Shown one piece after another: positions 38,780 through 45,595 of a DNA stretch of 45,595 nucleotides (the first letter of the stretch is position 1; each line of letters opens with the position of its first letter). A program made the position numbers and the translations under genes. A model generated the notes under the pieces. The model saw nothing but the letters and a program-made list of their open reading frames with translations, was not told the DNA's origin and did not search any database. The stretch covers positions 1 to 45,595 of the forward strand of contig DDSZ01000045.1 in assembly GCA_002344205.1 (NCBI GenBank), in the 5' to 3' direction. This DNA comes from Opitutaceae bacterium UBA2377 (GTDB lineage Bacteria; Verrucomicrobiota; Verrucomicrobiia; Opitutales; Opitutaceae).

Positions 38780-39250
38780 ATGAACCAGACTTGGAAAGTC
38801 ATTCTCGCCTTCACCGGCATTTTCGCGGCCGGCGCCGTCTTTGGCGGTTTCCTCACGCTGCGGACCGTCAAGCAGGTGACGCCTGCCGTGGCCCTGTCCC
38901 GCCCGGAACGCCCCCCGGCCGGTCAGTTTGCCGTCATGGTCATGAAACGGCTGACCCAGCGGCTGGATCTCACGGAATCCCAGCAAGAGCAGTTGCGCCC
39001 GATCGTGGAGGCGGCGGACCAGGAGATGCGCCGCCTGCGCCGGGATAATTTTCGCGAGACGCTGCGGGTTTCCGATGACATGAACACCCGGGTGGCGGCC
39101 ATTCTTACGCCGGAGCAACAGGCCAAGCTGGAGGAGATGCAGCGGGAGACCCGCGAACGCTGGGCGCAGGACCGTCAGCGACGTTGGGGCGAGGGACCGC
39201 CGAATGGCGAGATGCGGCGGGAACGGCCGCGGCCGCCGCCGGACAACTGA
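38780..39250 (+). CDS. Spy/CpxP-like periplasmic protein with N-terminal anchor
   Basis: A 156-residue protein. Residues about 6-28 (WKVILAFTGIFAAGAVFGGFLTL) form a membrane anchor. The rest is highly helical, with LTxxQ-type motifs LDLTESQQEQL and ILTPEQQAKLEEMQRET, as in Spy, CpxP and ZraP periplasmic chaperones or sensors. The C-terminus is Arg/Pro-rich. It ends the sigma operon, which supports a role in sensing misfolded protein or metal stress. Start ATG 38780 is one base after the preceding stop. Confidence 0.75.
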   Translation: MNQTWKVILAFTGIFAAGAVFGGFLTLRTVKQVTPAVALSRPERPPAGQFAVMVMKRLTQRLDLTESQQEQLRPIVEAADQEMRRLRRDNFRETLRVSDDMNTRVAAILTPEQQAKLEEMQRETRERWAQDRQRRWGEGPPNGEMRRERPRPPPDN

Positions 39251-39299
39251 GCCGCGCACTTTACAGTTGAATGCGCGCGCATGCGGCCTACGGTCCGCA

Positions 39300-39404
39300 G
39301 CGGCCAGGTGCCATGCATGGGCAGGCGCGTGAACTCCGCCAGGACCGGAAGGTAGCAACGGCAACGACGTTCTCCCAGTGCCGTGGAGTGCCTGGCCACT
39401 TATT
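39300..39404 (+). ncRNA. ffs: Signal recognition particle RNA, small bacterial (4.5S) type
   Basis: The core CCAGGACCGGAAGGTAGCA (39339-39357) matches the conserved SRP domain IV loop that binds Ffh. The flanks form one long hairpin: GGCCAGG (39302-39308) with CCTGGCC (39391-39397), and further pairs inward. A T-rich end (39401-39412) follows. Location immediately before dnaX is a common bacterial arrangement. End positions are approximate. Confidence 0.92.
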
Positions 39405-39452
39405 TTTATTTTGGATTTGCGCTTCCGGGGTTTGGATTTGGGCTAGCGCACG

Positions 39453-40972
39453 GTGTCTAGCTCCTACCAAGTCATCGCGCGCAAGTGGCGGCCCCAGACG
39501 TTTGCCGACGTCGTCGGCCAGGACCATGTGGTGCGAACCCTGCGCAATGCCATCGGGCGGAACCGGATCGCGCACGCCTACCTCTTCGTGGGCCCGCGCG
39601 GCACGGGCAAGACCTCGACCGCGCGCATCTTTGCCAAGGCGCTCAATTGCACCGACGGGCCCAAGGCCGATTTTGATGTCAATGATCCGGTGGTGAAGGC
39701 CATCGGTGACGGCTCCTCGCTGGACGTGATCGAGATCGACGGTGCTTCCAACAACTCGGTGGACCAGATCCGCGACCTGCGGGACGACGTGCGCTACGCG
39801 CCCACGCAGGGGAAATACAAGGTCTACATCATTGACGAGGTGCACATGCTCTCGAACCAGGCGTTCAACGCCCTGCTCAAGACCCTGGAGGAGCCGCCGG
39901 AGCACGTGAAGTTTGTGTTTGCGACGACGGATGTGCAAAAGGTGCTGCCCACCATCCTCTCTCGTTGCCAGCGCTTCGACCTCAAGCCCATTCCCGCTGG
40001 GCTGATCATCGAGCGGCTCCGGAAAATTGCCGACGAGGAGAAGGTCAAAGTCTCCGATGCGGCGCTGCAGTGCATCGCCCGCATGGCGGACGGCGGCATG
40101 CGCGATGCGCAGTCCATTTTCGACCAGATGATTTCCTTTTGCGGCGCGGAGATTGCCGAGGCCGACGTGCTCGACGTTTACGGTTTGGTCTCGGCGGAAA
40201 AGATCGCCGCGTTGGCCGCCGCGGTGGCGGCGGGCGACCACCCGGGCATCGTGGCGCTGGTGGACGAATGCGATGCGGCCGGGCGCGATCTCGTGCGGCT
40301 GCTGGCCGATTTGCAGGCGCTCGTGCGCCAGGCGCTGCTCGATGCCATCGCCAAGGGTGGACGCAGCGAACTGCTGGGTGGCGTCGCCCTGACCACGGAG
40401 CAACTGACGAGACTGCTGGACGGGTTGCGCGAGGGTGAAGGCAGCGTGAAGCTGGGTCTGGCCGAGAAAATCAACTTTGAGGTCACGCTGCTCAAGGCCG
40501 TCGAGGCCAGCCGCGCGCGCGCGATTGACAGCCTGATCAAGGAACTGGCGGCCTTGGCCGACGAGGTGCCCGTCTCCAGCGAAAAAAAAAAGGACTGATT
40601 GACCGGCTGGAGGCCCGGTTGGCGAATTTGCCGCCGACGGTCGTGAAAGAGACTTCCCGGGCAGAGCCCCCAGTTGAGACAATGGAGGCGACTCCGCTCG
40701 GGGCCGTGACGTTGGAGGACGATACGCCTTCCTTTTGGCCGGATGCGGCGGCGGAGGAGATGTATCTGGTTGAGCAAAAGTCGCAAAATCGAACCCCGCC
40801 GCCGCCGCCGGCCGACGCTCCGGAAGAGACGGTCGAGCCGAGTTCGCCGCTCCCGGCGCTGGATGACCTGGTAAAACAGATCCCCGTCCCCGTCCGGGAG
40901 ACATTGGACGAACTTTTTCGCGCCAAGTTCGTCAAGGTTCAGCGCGTGCCGAAGTCGGCGCTGCGCGGTTGA
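39453..40972 (+). CDS. dnaX: DNA polymerase III tau/gamma subunits, with A10 slippery site
   Basis: Clamp-loader ATPase. Zero frame: GTG 39453 to TGA 40598, 381 residues (gamma-like). It holds Walker [10 protein letters not shown] (47-55), Walker B IIDEVHML, sensor [20 protein letters not shown] and the lid and clamp-loader collar domain. A -1 shift at A_AAA_AAG (40586-40592) opens a further 125 codons to 40972, giving a tau-like product of about 506 residues. The tail has a Pro-rich linker and an end domain [20 protein letters not shown]. One oddity: the zinc-module cysteines usually found after ALNC are missing ([16 protein letters not shown]). Lies just after ffs. Confidence 0.93.
40581..40972 (+). 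other. dnaX: dnaX slippery site and -1 frame tail
   Basis: Ten consecutive A (40582-40591) then G: read GAA AAA AAA AAG GAC TGA in frame 0. The E. coli-type heptamer A AAA AAG sits in the correct phase, and after -1 slippage the frame reads GGA CTG ATT GAC with no stop until 40970-40972. A possible stimulatory stem, ACCGG/CCGGT, lies about 10 bases downstream, and GAGG about 15 bases upstream. Polymerase slippage on the A10 run or an assembly indel would give the same fusion. Confidence 0.7.
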
Positions 40973-40979
40973 GCCTGAA

Positions 40980-41336
40980 CTACACCGGCCAGTGGCGGCC
41001 CAAAGGGATGCACCCGGCCACGCTGCGGGCGTAGAAGTAGGTTTCCACGGCGGCGGCATCGGGCGGCTCGGCGAGCGCGATGGCGGCCCGCATGTAGAGT
41101 CCCTCGGCGAGGCCCTCGAAAGCGTCGAGCCGGTCGAGGCAGGCTGCGTCCACCCGCCAAAGTTCGCCGGTCACTCCGGCCCGGTCGGACGGATCCGCCA
41201 CGAGTCCGGGGTAGTCGCCCAGTGAATACAAGGTGAAGCCGGCGGCCGTGCGGGCTTCGCCCAGATATTGCTGCCCGGCGAGCCTGGCGTGGTTGGCGCC
41301 GCCGCGCTTCAGGGTTCCGTAAATAAAAAGCCGCAT
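40980..41336 (-). CDS. Gamma-glutamylcyclotransferase family protein
   Basis: A 118-residue protein of the AIG2/GGCT fold. RLFIYGTLKRGGANHARL at the N-terminus is the substrate-binding YGTLxxG motif; GELWRVDAACLDRLDAFEG contains the catalytic Glu. Such enzymes cleave gamma-glutamyl amides to 5-oxoproline; exact substrate unknown. ATG 41336 gives the correct start; the longer frame beyond is antisense to nothing known. Ends 7 bp from the dnaX tail, convergent. Confidence 0.88.
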   Translation of the reverse strand: MRLFIYGTLKRGGANHARLAGQQYLGEARTAAGFTLYSLGDYPGLVADPSDRAGVTGELWRVDAACLDRLDAFEGLAEGLYMRAAIALAEPPDAAAVETYFYARSVAGCIPLGRHWPV

Positions 41337-41365
41337 GACCGCCTGATTTTCCGGCCGTCGCCGGG

Positions 41366-42220
41366 CTACGGCGCCGGTTCGGCCTCGGTTTCGATCACGA
41401 TGGCCGTGATGTTGTCGCGACCGGAAGCCTCCAGCGAGGCCTCCACGAGCCGGCGGGCGGGGTCCTTGGCGGCGGCGGCGGGGTCGGGCTCGCGGAGGAG
41501 ATCGTGCAGGGCGCGGTCCCAGAGCCCGTCGGTCAGGCCGTCGGAGCAGATCAGAAACCGGTCGCCGGGCTGGTAGCCGACGGCGCCGACCTGTGGATCG
41601 ATGAACTGGTGCCCGGCGCCGAGGGCCTGGTTCAGAGCGTTGCGCAAAGGATGGGAGCGCGCCTCCCGCTCGTTGATTTTGCCCTGCCGGCGCAACCAGC
41701 CGACGTGCGAGTGGTCGTTGGTCAGTTGGGTGAAGCCGCCTTCGCGCGGCAGGTAGTAGATCCTGCTGTCGCCGAGGTGGCCGAAGTAGAGCCACTGCGG
41801 TGTGAGCCAGCAAAGGCTGAGGGTGGCGCCCATGCCGGCGCATTCCTCGTAGCTGCGGCCGTGCCGGAGCATGACCTGGTGTATGTCGGTAAAGAGTTCC
41901 AGCAGCACGTCGGTGAAGCCGCTGGCGAGCCCCATCGCGGCCATGCGGAAGCTCTTCGGCATGAGCTTGGTGATGTGATCGACGGCGATGCGGCTGGCGA
42001 ATTCGCCGGAATTGGCGCCGCCCATGCCGTCGCTGACGGCGAAGACAAAGTCGGTCTTGCGGGCGGAGGCCTCGCCGGTCTTGCCGAGAAAACGCAGCTC
42101 ATGGCCGTCAAAGTTCAGGGCGAGAAAGGCATCCTCGTTATTCGGCCGCACGCGCCCGCGATGGGTCATGGCGGACCAGCGGAGCCGGCAGGGCGGGGGC
42201 GGGTTGGTTTCAGGCGACAT
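41366..42220 (-). CDS. PP2C-type serine/threonine protein phosphatase
   Basis: A 284-residue metal-dependent phosphatase. Motifs in order: GRVRPNNEDAF, FAVSDGMGGANSGEFAS (metal-binding Asp-Gly), GMGATLSLCWL, FGHLGDSRIYYL, LICSDGLTDGLW and SGRDNITAIVIE. All catalytic aspartates are present, so it should be active. Cytoplasmic, no membrane segment. Its start overlaps the end of the kinase-like gene by 11 bases, suggesting a co-translated kinase/phosphatase pair. Confidence 0.92.
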   Translation of the reverse strand: MSPETNPPPPCRLRWSAMTHRGRVRPNNEDAFLALNFDGHELRFLGKTGEASARKTDFVFAVSDGMGGANSGEFASRIAVDHITKLMPKSFRMAAMGLASGFTDVLLELFTDIHQVMLRHGRSYEECAGMGATLSLCWLTPQWLYFGHLGDSRIYYLPREGGFTQLTNDHSHVGWLRRQGKINEREARSHPLRNALNQALGAGHQFIDPQVGAVGYQPGDRFLICSDGLTDGLWDRALHDLLREPDPAAAAKDPARRLVEASLEASGRDNITAIVIETEAEPAP

Positions 42221-42614
42221 CGGGGGCGGAGGGCGGCGGGGAGTCGAGCAGGGTGGCCAGTTCGAAATCAATGATGCAGAAGCGGCCGTCGGCGATACGG
42301 TAGGTCACGTTGCGCAGGAACGGATCATCGTGCCGCACGCCGTATTGCTCCAGTTCGCCGAAGAGTTCCTTCAGCCGCTCGTCGTTCATGTGGTCCACAC
42401 GCGAGCCGCAGTTCGAGGTCACCAGCAGCAGTTTTTCCGGGACGGCCTCGATCACGCGCGGCACGAAATCGCAGCCCCGGGCCTCTAGGTGCCGAAGCAC
42501 GCGGACTTCGTTGTCAAAACGCTCCTGGGCTTGATGCCCGCGGAACGTCTTGTGCACCCGGCCGTCGTAGCCGATGTGCACATGGGCGCGGGCGGTATCT
42601 TTGGCTTCGGGCAT
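42210..42614 (-). CDS. Minimal protein-kinase-like protein (134 aa)
   Basis: A 134-residue protein with recognisable kinase core residues in order: Lys22 (RVHKTFRG), Glu36 (FDNEVRVLRHL), hinge LLLVTSNCG (62-70), catalytic loop HDDPFLRN (His95, Asp97, Asn102) and DFE (116-118, replacing DFG) in CIIDFELATLL. The spacing suits RIO/KdkA-like small kinases, but the C-lobe stops right after the DFE. ATG 42614 chosen; an upstream frame to 42692 adds a hydrophobic segment of doubtful coding value. Overlaps the PP2C start. Confidence 0.7.
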   Translation of the reverse strand: MPEAKDTARAHVHIGYDGRVHKTFRGHQAQERFDNEVRVLRHLEARGCDFVPRVIEAVPEKLLLVTSNCGSRVDHMNDERLKELFGELEQYGVRHDDPFLRNVTYRIADGRFCIIDFELATLLDSPPPSAPDVA

Positions 42615-42746
42615 GGTGACAGAGGCGGCGAAAATAGGGACGATCTGAATCAGGACGGCGGCGATTTTCTCGAAAAATATTGTGTAAAGCAAATCCTGTC
42701 AGTGATTTTCGTCAAATCCAGTCATGGGGCAAGTTCCGGCTTTCGC

Positions 42747-42762
42747 TGGCATGTAAGGTGCT
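42747..42762 (+). promoter_or_regulatory. Sigma-54 (RpoN) type promoter upstream of glutamine synthetase
   Basis: TGGCATGTAAGGTGCT matches the -24/-12 consensus TGGCACG-N4-TTGCT at all but two fixed positions, with the required GG-N10-GC spacing. It is 88 bases upstream of the GSII ATG, in the 235-bp gap between divergent genes. Nitrogen genes are classic sigma-54 targets. Confidence 0.6.
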
Positions 42763-42849
42763 ATTTTGTAGGTGGTCCCGGATCTCAGCCGCGCATCTCT
42801 TCTGCGGTTGTTGCCGCGGCCAAAACCCTACAAATCCACATCAACGCAT

Positions 42850-43878
42850 ATGGCCAAATACAAACTGGAATACATCTGGCTCGACGGCTACACGCCGCTC
42901 GCGAGCCTGCGCAGCAAGACGCAAATCAAGGAATTTGCCAGCTTCCCCAAGCTGGAGGAGCTGCCCAACTGGGGCTTCGACGGCAGTTCGACCCAGCAGG
43001 CGGAAGGCAAAAGCTCCGACTGCGTGTTGAAGCCCGTCGCGGTGTTCCCCGATGTGACCCGCCGCAACGGCGTTCTCGTCATGTGCGAGGTGATGATGCC
43101 GGACGGCAAGACGCCGCATCCGTCGAACACCCGCGCCACTATCCCGGATGATCCGGGCACTTGGTTTGGCTTCGAGCAGGAGTATTTCTTCTACAAGGAC
43201 GGCGCGCCCCTCGGCTTCCCCGCGGGTGGTTTCCCGGGGCCACAGGGTCCTTACTACACGGGAGTCGGCTACAAGAATGTCGGCTCGGTTGCCCGGGAGA
43301 TTGTCGAGAAGCACATCGATATCTGTCTTGATGCCGGCATCAACCTCGAGGGCATCAATGCCGAAGTCGCCAAAGGCCAGTGGGAGTTCCAGATCTTCGG
43401 CAAGGGCTCCAAGAATGCCGCCGACCAGATGTGGGTGGCCCGCTATATTCTGGCGCGCCTGACCGAGGCCTACGGCGTGGACATCGAGTGGCAGTGCAAG
43501 CCCATCCGCGGGCCCTTCAACCAGCCGCTCGACTGGAACGGCTCCGGCATGCATTCCAATTTCTCCACCGAGCGCATGCGTTCGGAAGGCGGGAAGGAAT
43601 ACTTCGAGAAGCTCATGGCCGCCTTTGCGAAACACATGGACGAGCATATCGCGGTTTATGGACCGGACAATCACCTCCGTCTCACTGGCCTGCACGAGAC
43701 GCAGTCCATCGACAAGTTCACCTACGGTCTGGCCGATCGCGGCGCCTCGATCCGGATCCCCCACAGCTTCGTCAACAGCGGCTACAAGGGCTATCTCGAG
43801 GACCGTCGTCCGAACTCCGCCGCCGATCCGTATCTGGTCGCCGGCCGGATCCTCAAGACGATCCAGAGCGTCGCCTGA
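42850..43878 (+). CDS. Glutamine synthetase, type II (eukaryote-type)
   Basis: ATP-dependent synthesis of glutamine from glutamate and ammonia. The 342-residue length and motifs are those of GSII rather than the 470-residue GSI: the beta-grasp LPNWGFDGSSTQQAEGKSSD, WFGFEQEYFF (metal-binding Glu), GINAEVAKGQWEFQI and LDWNGSGMHSNFST, and ATP-site NHLRLTGLHET. GSII lacks the GSI adenylylation site; control is probably transcriptional through the sigma-54-type promoter. ATG 42850 fits the family start. A perfect terminator follows. Confidence 0.95.
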   Translation: MAKYKLEYIWLDGYTPLASLRSKTQIKEFASFPKLEELPNWGFDGSSTQQAEGKSSDCVLKPVAVFPDVTRRNGVLVMCEVMMPDGKTPHPSNTRATIPDDPGTWFGFEQEYFFYKDGAPLGFPAGGFPGPQGPYYTGVGYKNVGSVAREIVEKHIDICLDAGINLEGINAEVAKGQWEFQIFGKGSKNAADQMWVARYILARLTEAYGVDIEWQCKPIRGPFNQPLDWNGSGMHSNFSTERMRSEGGKEYFEKLMAAFAKHMDEHIAVYGPDNHLRLTGLHETQSIDKFTYGLADRGASIRIPHSFVNSGYKGYLEDRRPNSAADPYLVAGRILKTIQSVA

Positions 43879-43899
43879 GCGCAGGAAAGTTCTTCAAGC

Positions 43900-43929
43900 A
43901 GCGCCGGCCCGAGAGGGCCGGCGCTTTTC
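43900..43929 (+). terminator. Rho-independent terminator after glutamine synthetase
   Basis: Perfect 11-bp stem AGCGCCGGCCC (43900-43910) and GGGCCGGCGCT (43915-43925) with GAGA loop, followed by Ts. 21 bases after the stop. Confidence 0.9.
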
Positions 43930-44000
43930 ATTTGTGCGATGATGAGAGGGAAGATTTTAGATCGCGCCCGGCCGTCGGAGCGGCTGTCGTCAGGTGACGT

Positions 44001-45595
44001 ATGGCCGATCGCGCAACCTCCTCTCCCTGGCCGGGCCGGCTTGAGTGGCTGCAAGCCACGGTCCTCGCGGCCAATCTGGTCTGGACCACGTTGTGTCTGG
44101 GCGGTTACCGGCCGGAGACGATGGTGATCACCAGTGCGCTCACTTGTGTGCTGCTGGGCTTGCATCTGGTGGCCCGGACGATTTTTACCGGGGAGCGGCA
44201 GTTGCATCCGGCCGGTTGGTTTTTTGTGCCTTTCTTGGCTTACGCGGCCGCCAACGTTGTCTGGGTGACGCCGGTGCGCTGGCTGGGCTGGCACGATTGG
44301 CTGTGGTGGGCGCAGTTGGTGGCGGTTTTTTGGGTGGTGTTGAACGATCTCCGCCGTCCGTCTGTGCGGCAGTTGCTCATGGTCACACTGGCCGCTTTGG
44401 GCTTTGTGGCGGTGGTGCTGGCCGCGTATCAGGCCTATGTCCGGCCCGACTGGCTGATGTTGGGCAAACAACAGGCCGAGCAATTCATCGGCCGCTCCAG
44501 CGGGCCGTTTGGCATTCCCAACAGCTTGGCCGGGCTGCTGCTGCTGCTGCTGCCGCCGGCGGTCATGTTGGCGGTGCGCCCTGGAACGCTGGTCCGGCGG
44601 CTGCTGGCGGGTTATCTGGCGGCGGCTTTTTTGCTGGGCTTGGTGCTGACGGTGAGCCGCGGCGCGTGGCTGGGATTGGCGGTGGCGGCGTTGCTGTGGC
44701 CGTTGTTGGCACCGGACCGGAGTTGGCGCCGCCGGCTGGGGCTCGCGCTGGGTGCGGGGCTGTTGATCGTGACCGCGGGCTGGGGGCTTTATACGGCGGT
44801 GCCGCCGATGCGCGAACGCTTTGATGCGTTGGTGGCGGAGTCAGGCGAGCGCACGCGGCCCATCATGTGGCGCGGCGCCTGGCAGTTGTTCAGGGAAAAC
44901 CCCGTCTGGGGCAGTGGTGCCGGCAGCTACAATATTGCTTTCGAAAAGCACCGGCCGGAACACTACCAGTTGAATTCCCAATGGGCGCACAATGATTACC
45001 TCAACACGCTGAGCGACTACGGCGCGGTCGGTTTCGGGCTTTTTTTTGGTGCCGTGCTGGCGGTCCTGTTCGGCTGTCGCTGGCACGCGGGCAAGGCCGC
45101 CGGGGCGTCGCCACCACCGCGGGGTTGGCTGGATGATCCTTGGGTTCGTCAGGGGGCGGTTTTCGGTCTCCTGGCCTTTGGCCTGCAGTTGTTCGTCGAT
45201 TTTCATCTCAAGATCCCGGCCTTGGCCATGGCCCTGGCCGTGGTGGCGGGTTTGCTGGTGCCCCATGTCTGGCCGGCAAACGCCAAGCGGGAAGAAACAC
45301 CTCTGGCAGCGAGAGTCGGCCAGTTCGGCCTGGCAGCCGCCTTGGTGGCCGTGGGGGCGGTTTTTGTGACGAACCACTATCGCGCGGAGGCGCTGCGTTA
45401 TCCCGCCCGGCTGGCGATCGACCGGTTGGTGGATGTGGATACTGTCGACTATCGCGAAGTGCTGGCGCCGGCCTTGGCGTCCCTCGAGCGTGCGACGAAA
45501 ATCGACGCTCGCAATGCCCAAGCCTGGAGCGACCTTGCCTATGCCACCGGCCTGTGGGCGCACGTTGAGCCGGAGAACACGCGGCAACTGGGCAT
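44001..45595 (+). CDS. O-antigen ligase/polymerase family protein, 3'-truncated by window edge
   Basis: The frame from ATG 44001 has no stop up to the last base: at least 531 residues. About ten or more hydrophobic helices fill residues 15-460. The Wzy_C/WaaL core is visible as VSRGAWLGL and NPVWGSGAGSYN, followed by AHNDYLNTLSDYGAVGFGLF, a periplasmic loop with the usual His. After the last helix (VGQFGLAAALVAVGAVFV) a soluble TPR-like region begins (LASLERATKIDARNAQAWSDLAYATG). It may join O-antigen or another glycan to its acceptor in the periplasm. SD AGGTGA lies 5 bases before the ATG. Other frames in this stretch are shadows. Confidence 0.85.
   Translation, partial: MADRATSSPWPGRLEWLQATVLAANLVWTTLCLGGYRPETMVITSALTCVLLGLHLVARTIFTGERQLHPAGWFFVPFLAYAAANVVWVTPVRWLGWHDWLWWAQLVAVFWVVLNDLRRPSVRQLLMVTLAALGFVAVVLAAYQAYVRPDWLMLGKQQAEQFIGRSSGPFGIPNSLAGLLLLLLPPAVMLAVRPGTLVRRLLAGYLAAAFLLGLVLTVSRGAWLGLAVAALLWPLLAPDRSWRRRLGLALGAGLLIVTAGWGLYTAVPPMRERFDALVAESGERTRPIMWRGAWQLFRENPVWGSGAGSYNIAFEKHRPEHYQLNSQWAHNDYLNTLSDYGAVGFGLFFGAVLAVLFGCRWHAGKAAGASPPPRGWLDDPWVRQGAVFGLLAFGLQLFVDFHLKIPALAMALAVVAGLLVPHVWPANAKREETPLAARVGQFGLAAALVAVGAVFVTNHYRAEALRYPARLAIDRLVDVDTVDYREVLAPALASLERATKIDARNAQAWSDLAYATGLWAHVEPENTRQLG

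Noticed and set aside
44045..44824. 259-codon plus-strand frame in the O-antigen ligase region
   Set aside because: Gly/Ala/Val-rich shadow. The frame from 44001 has membrane helices and the Wzy_C motifs and continues past the window edge.

Overview
The window is GC-rich, about 45.6 kb, and almost entirely protein-coding on both strands. It looks like a chromosomal segment of a Gram-negative bacterium of the Verrucomicrobiota, probably family Opitutaceae. That placement is an inference from gene content: a PEP-CTERM surface protein, an LPS-export set (kdsC-lptC-lptA-lptB) next to hprK, a eukaryote-type glutamine synthetase (GSII), a complete 2-oxoglutarate dehydrogenase operon, few Shine-Dalgarno sequences, and many short-period palindromic repeats between genes. 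No phage, transposon, CRISPR array, tRNA or rRNA gene was seen. The only complete known-class RNA gene is the small SRP RNA.

Layout. 1-2.7 kb: GDP-L-fucose biosynthesis (gmd, cut by the left edge, then fcl) and a convergent PEP-CTERM protein. 2.9-10 kb: prfB with its programmed +1 frameshift, an ATP-grasp-like protein and a 1476-residue Sel1/coiled-coil/LysM envelope protein. 10-13 kb: two tiny coupled genes, a probable structured RNA bounded by terminators, and sucCD. 13.1-19.2 kb: a minus-strand run of a fused 2-oxoacid dehydrogenase E1, kdsC, lptC, lptA, lptB, hprK and rph. 19.4-23.2 kb: a UPF0173 hydrolase, a small membrane protein and a four-gene MhqR/DoxX/dioxygenase/esterase-like quinone-stress cluster. 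23.3-27.5 kb: rpiB, a lipoprotein, a HAD phosphatase, a PhyH dioxygenase, an EamA transporter with a possible attenuator, and a GNAT acetyltransferase. 27.5-33 kb: the sucA-sucB-lpdA operon. 33.2-37.6 kb: a small conserved-looking protein, a SUI1-family factor, metF, rlmN and leuA. 37.9-41.3 kb: an ECF sigma/anti-sigma-like/Spy-like operon, the SRP RNA, dnaX and a gamma-glutamylcyclotransferase. 41.4-45.6 kb: a PP2C phosphatase overlapping a minimal protein-kinase-like gene, GSII behind a sigma-54-type promoter, and an O-antigen ligase cut by the right edge.

How the genes fit together. SucAB-Lpd and SucCD cover two consecutive TCA-cycle steps. The fused E1 would need E2/E3 partners; LpdA is a plausible shared E3. 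KdsC and the Lpt proteins make and export lipopolysaccharide; Gmd/Fcl and the O-antigen ligase supply and attach surface glycans.

The most unusual signals are: (1) a dnaX gene whose zero frame stops just after an A10/A_AAA_AAG slippery run while the -1 frame stays open for about 125 codons; (2) a multi-hairpin RNA candidate with two GNRA tetraloops downstream of sucD; (3) at least five families of degenerate 6-, 7- and 8-nt tandem repeats, mostly in inverted pairs between genes, two of which are read in frame as the interdomain linkers of SucB and one as the N-terminus of KdsC; (4) a 134-residue kinase-like protein overlapping a PP2C phosphatase gene.
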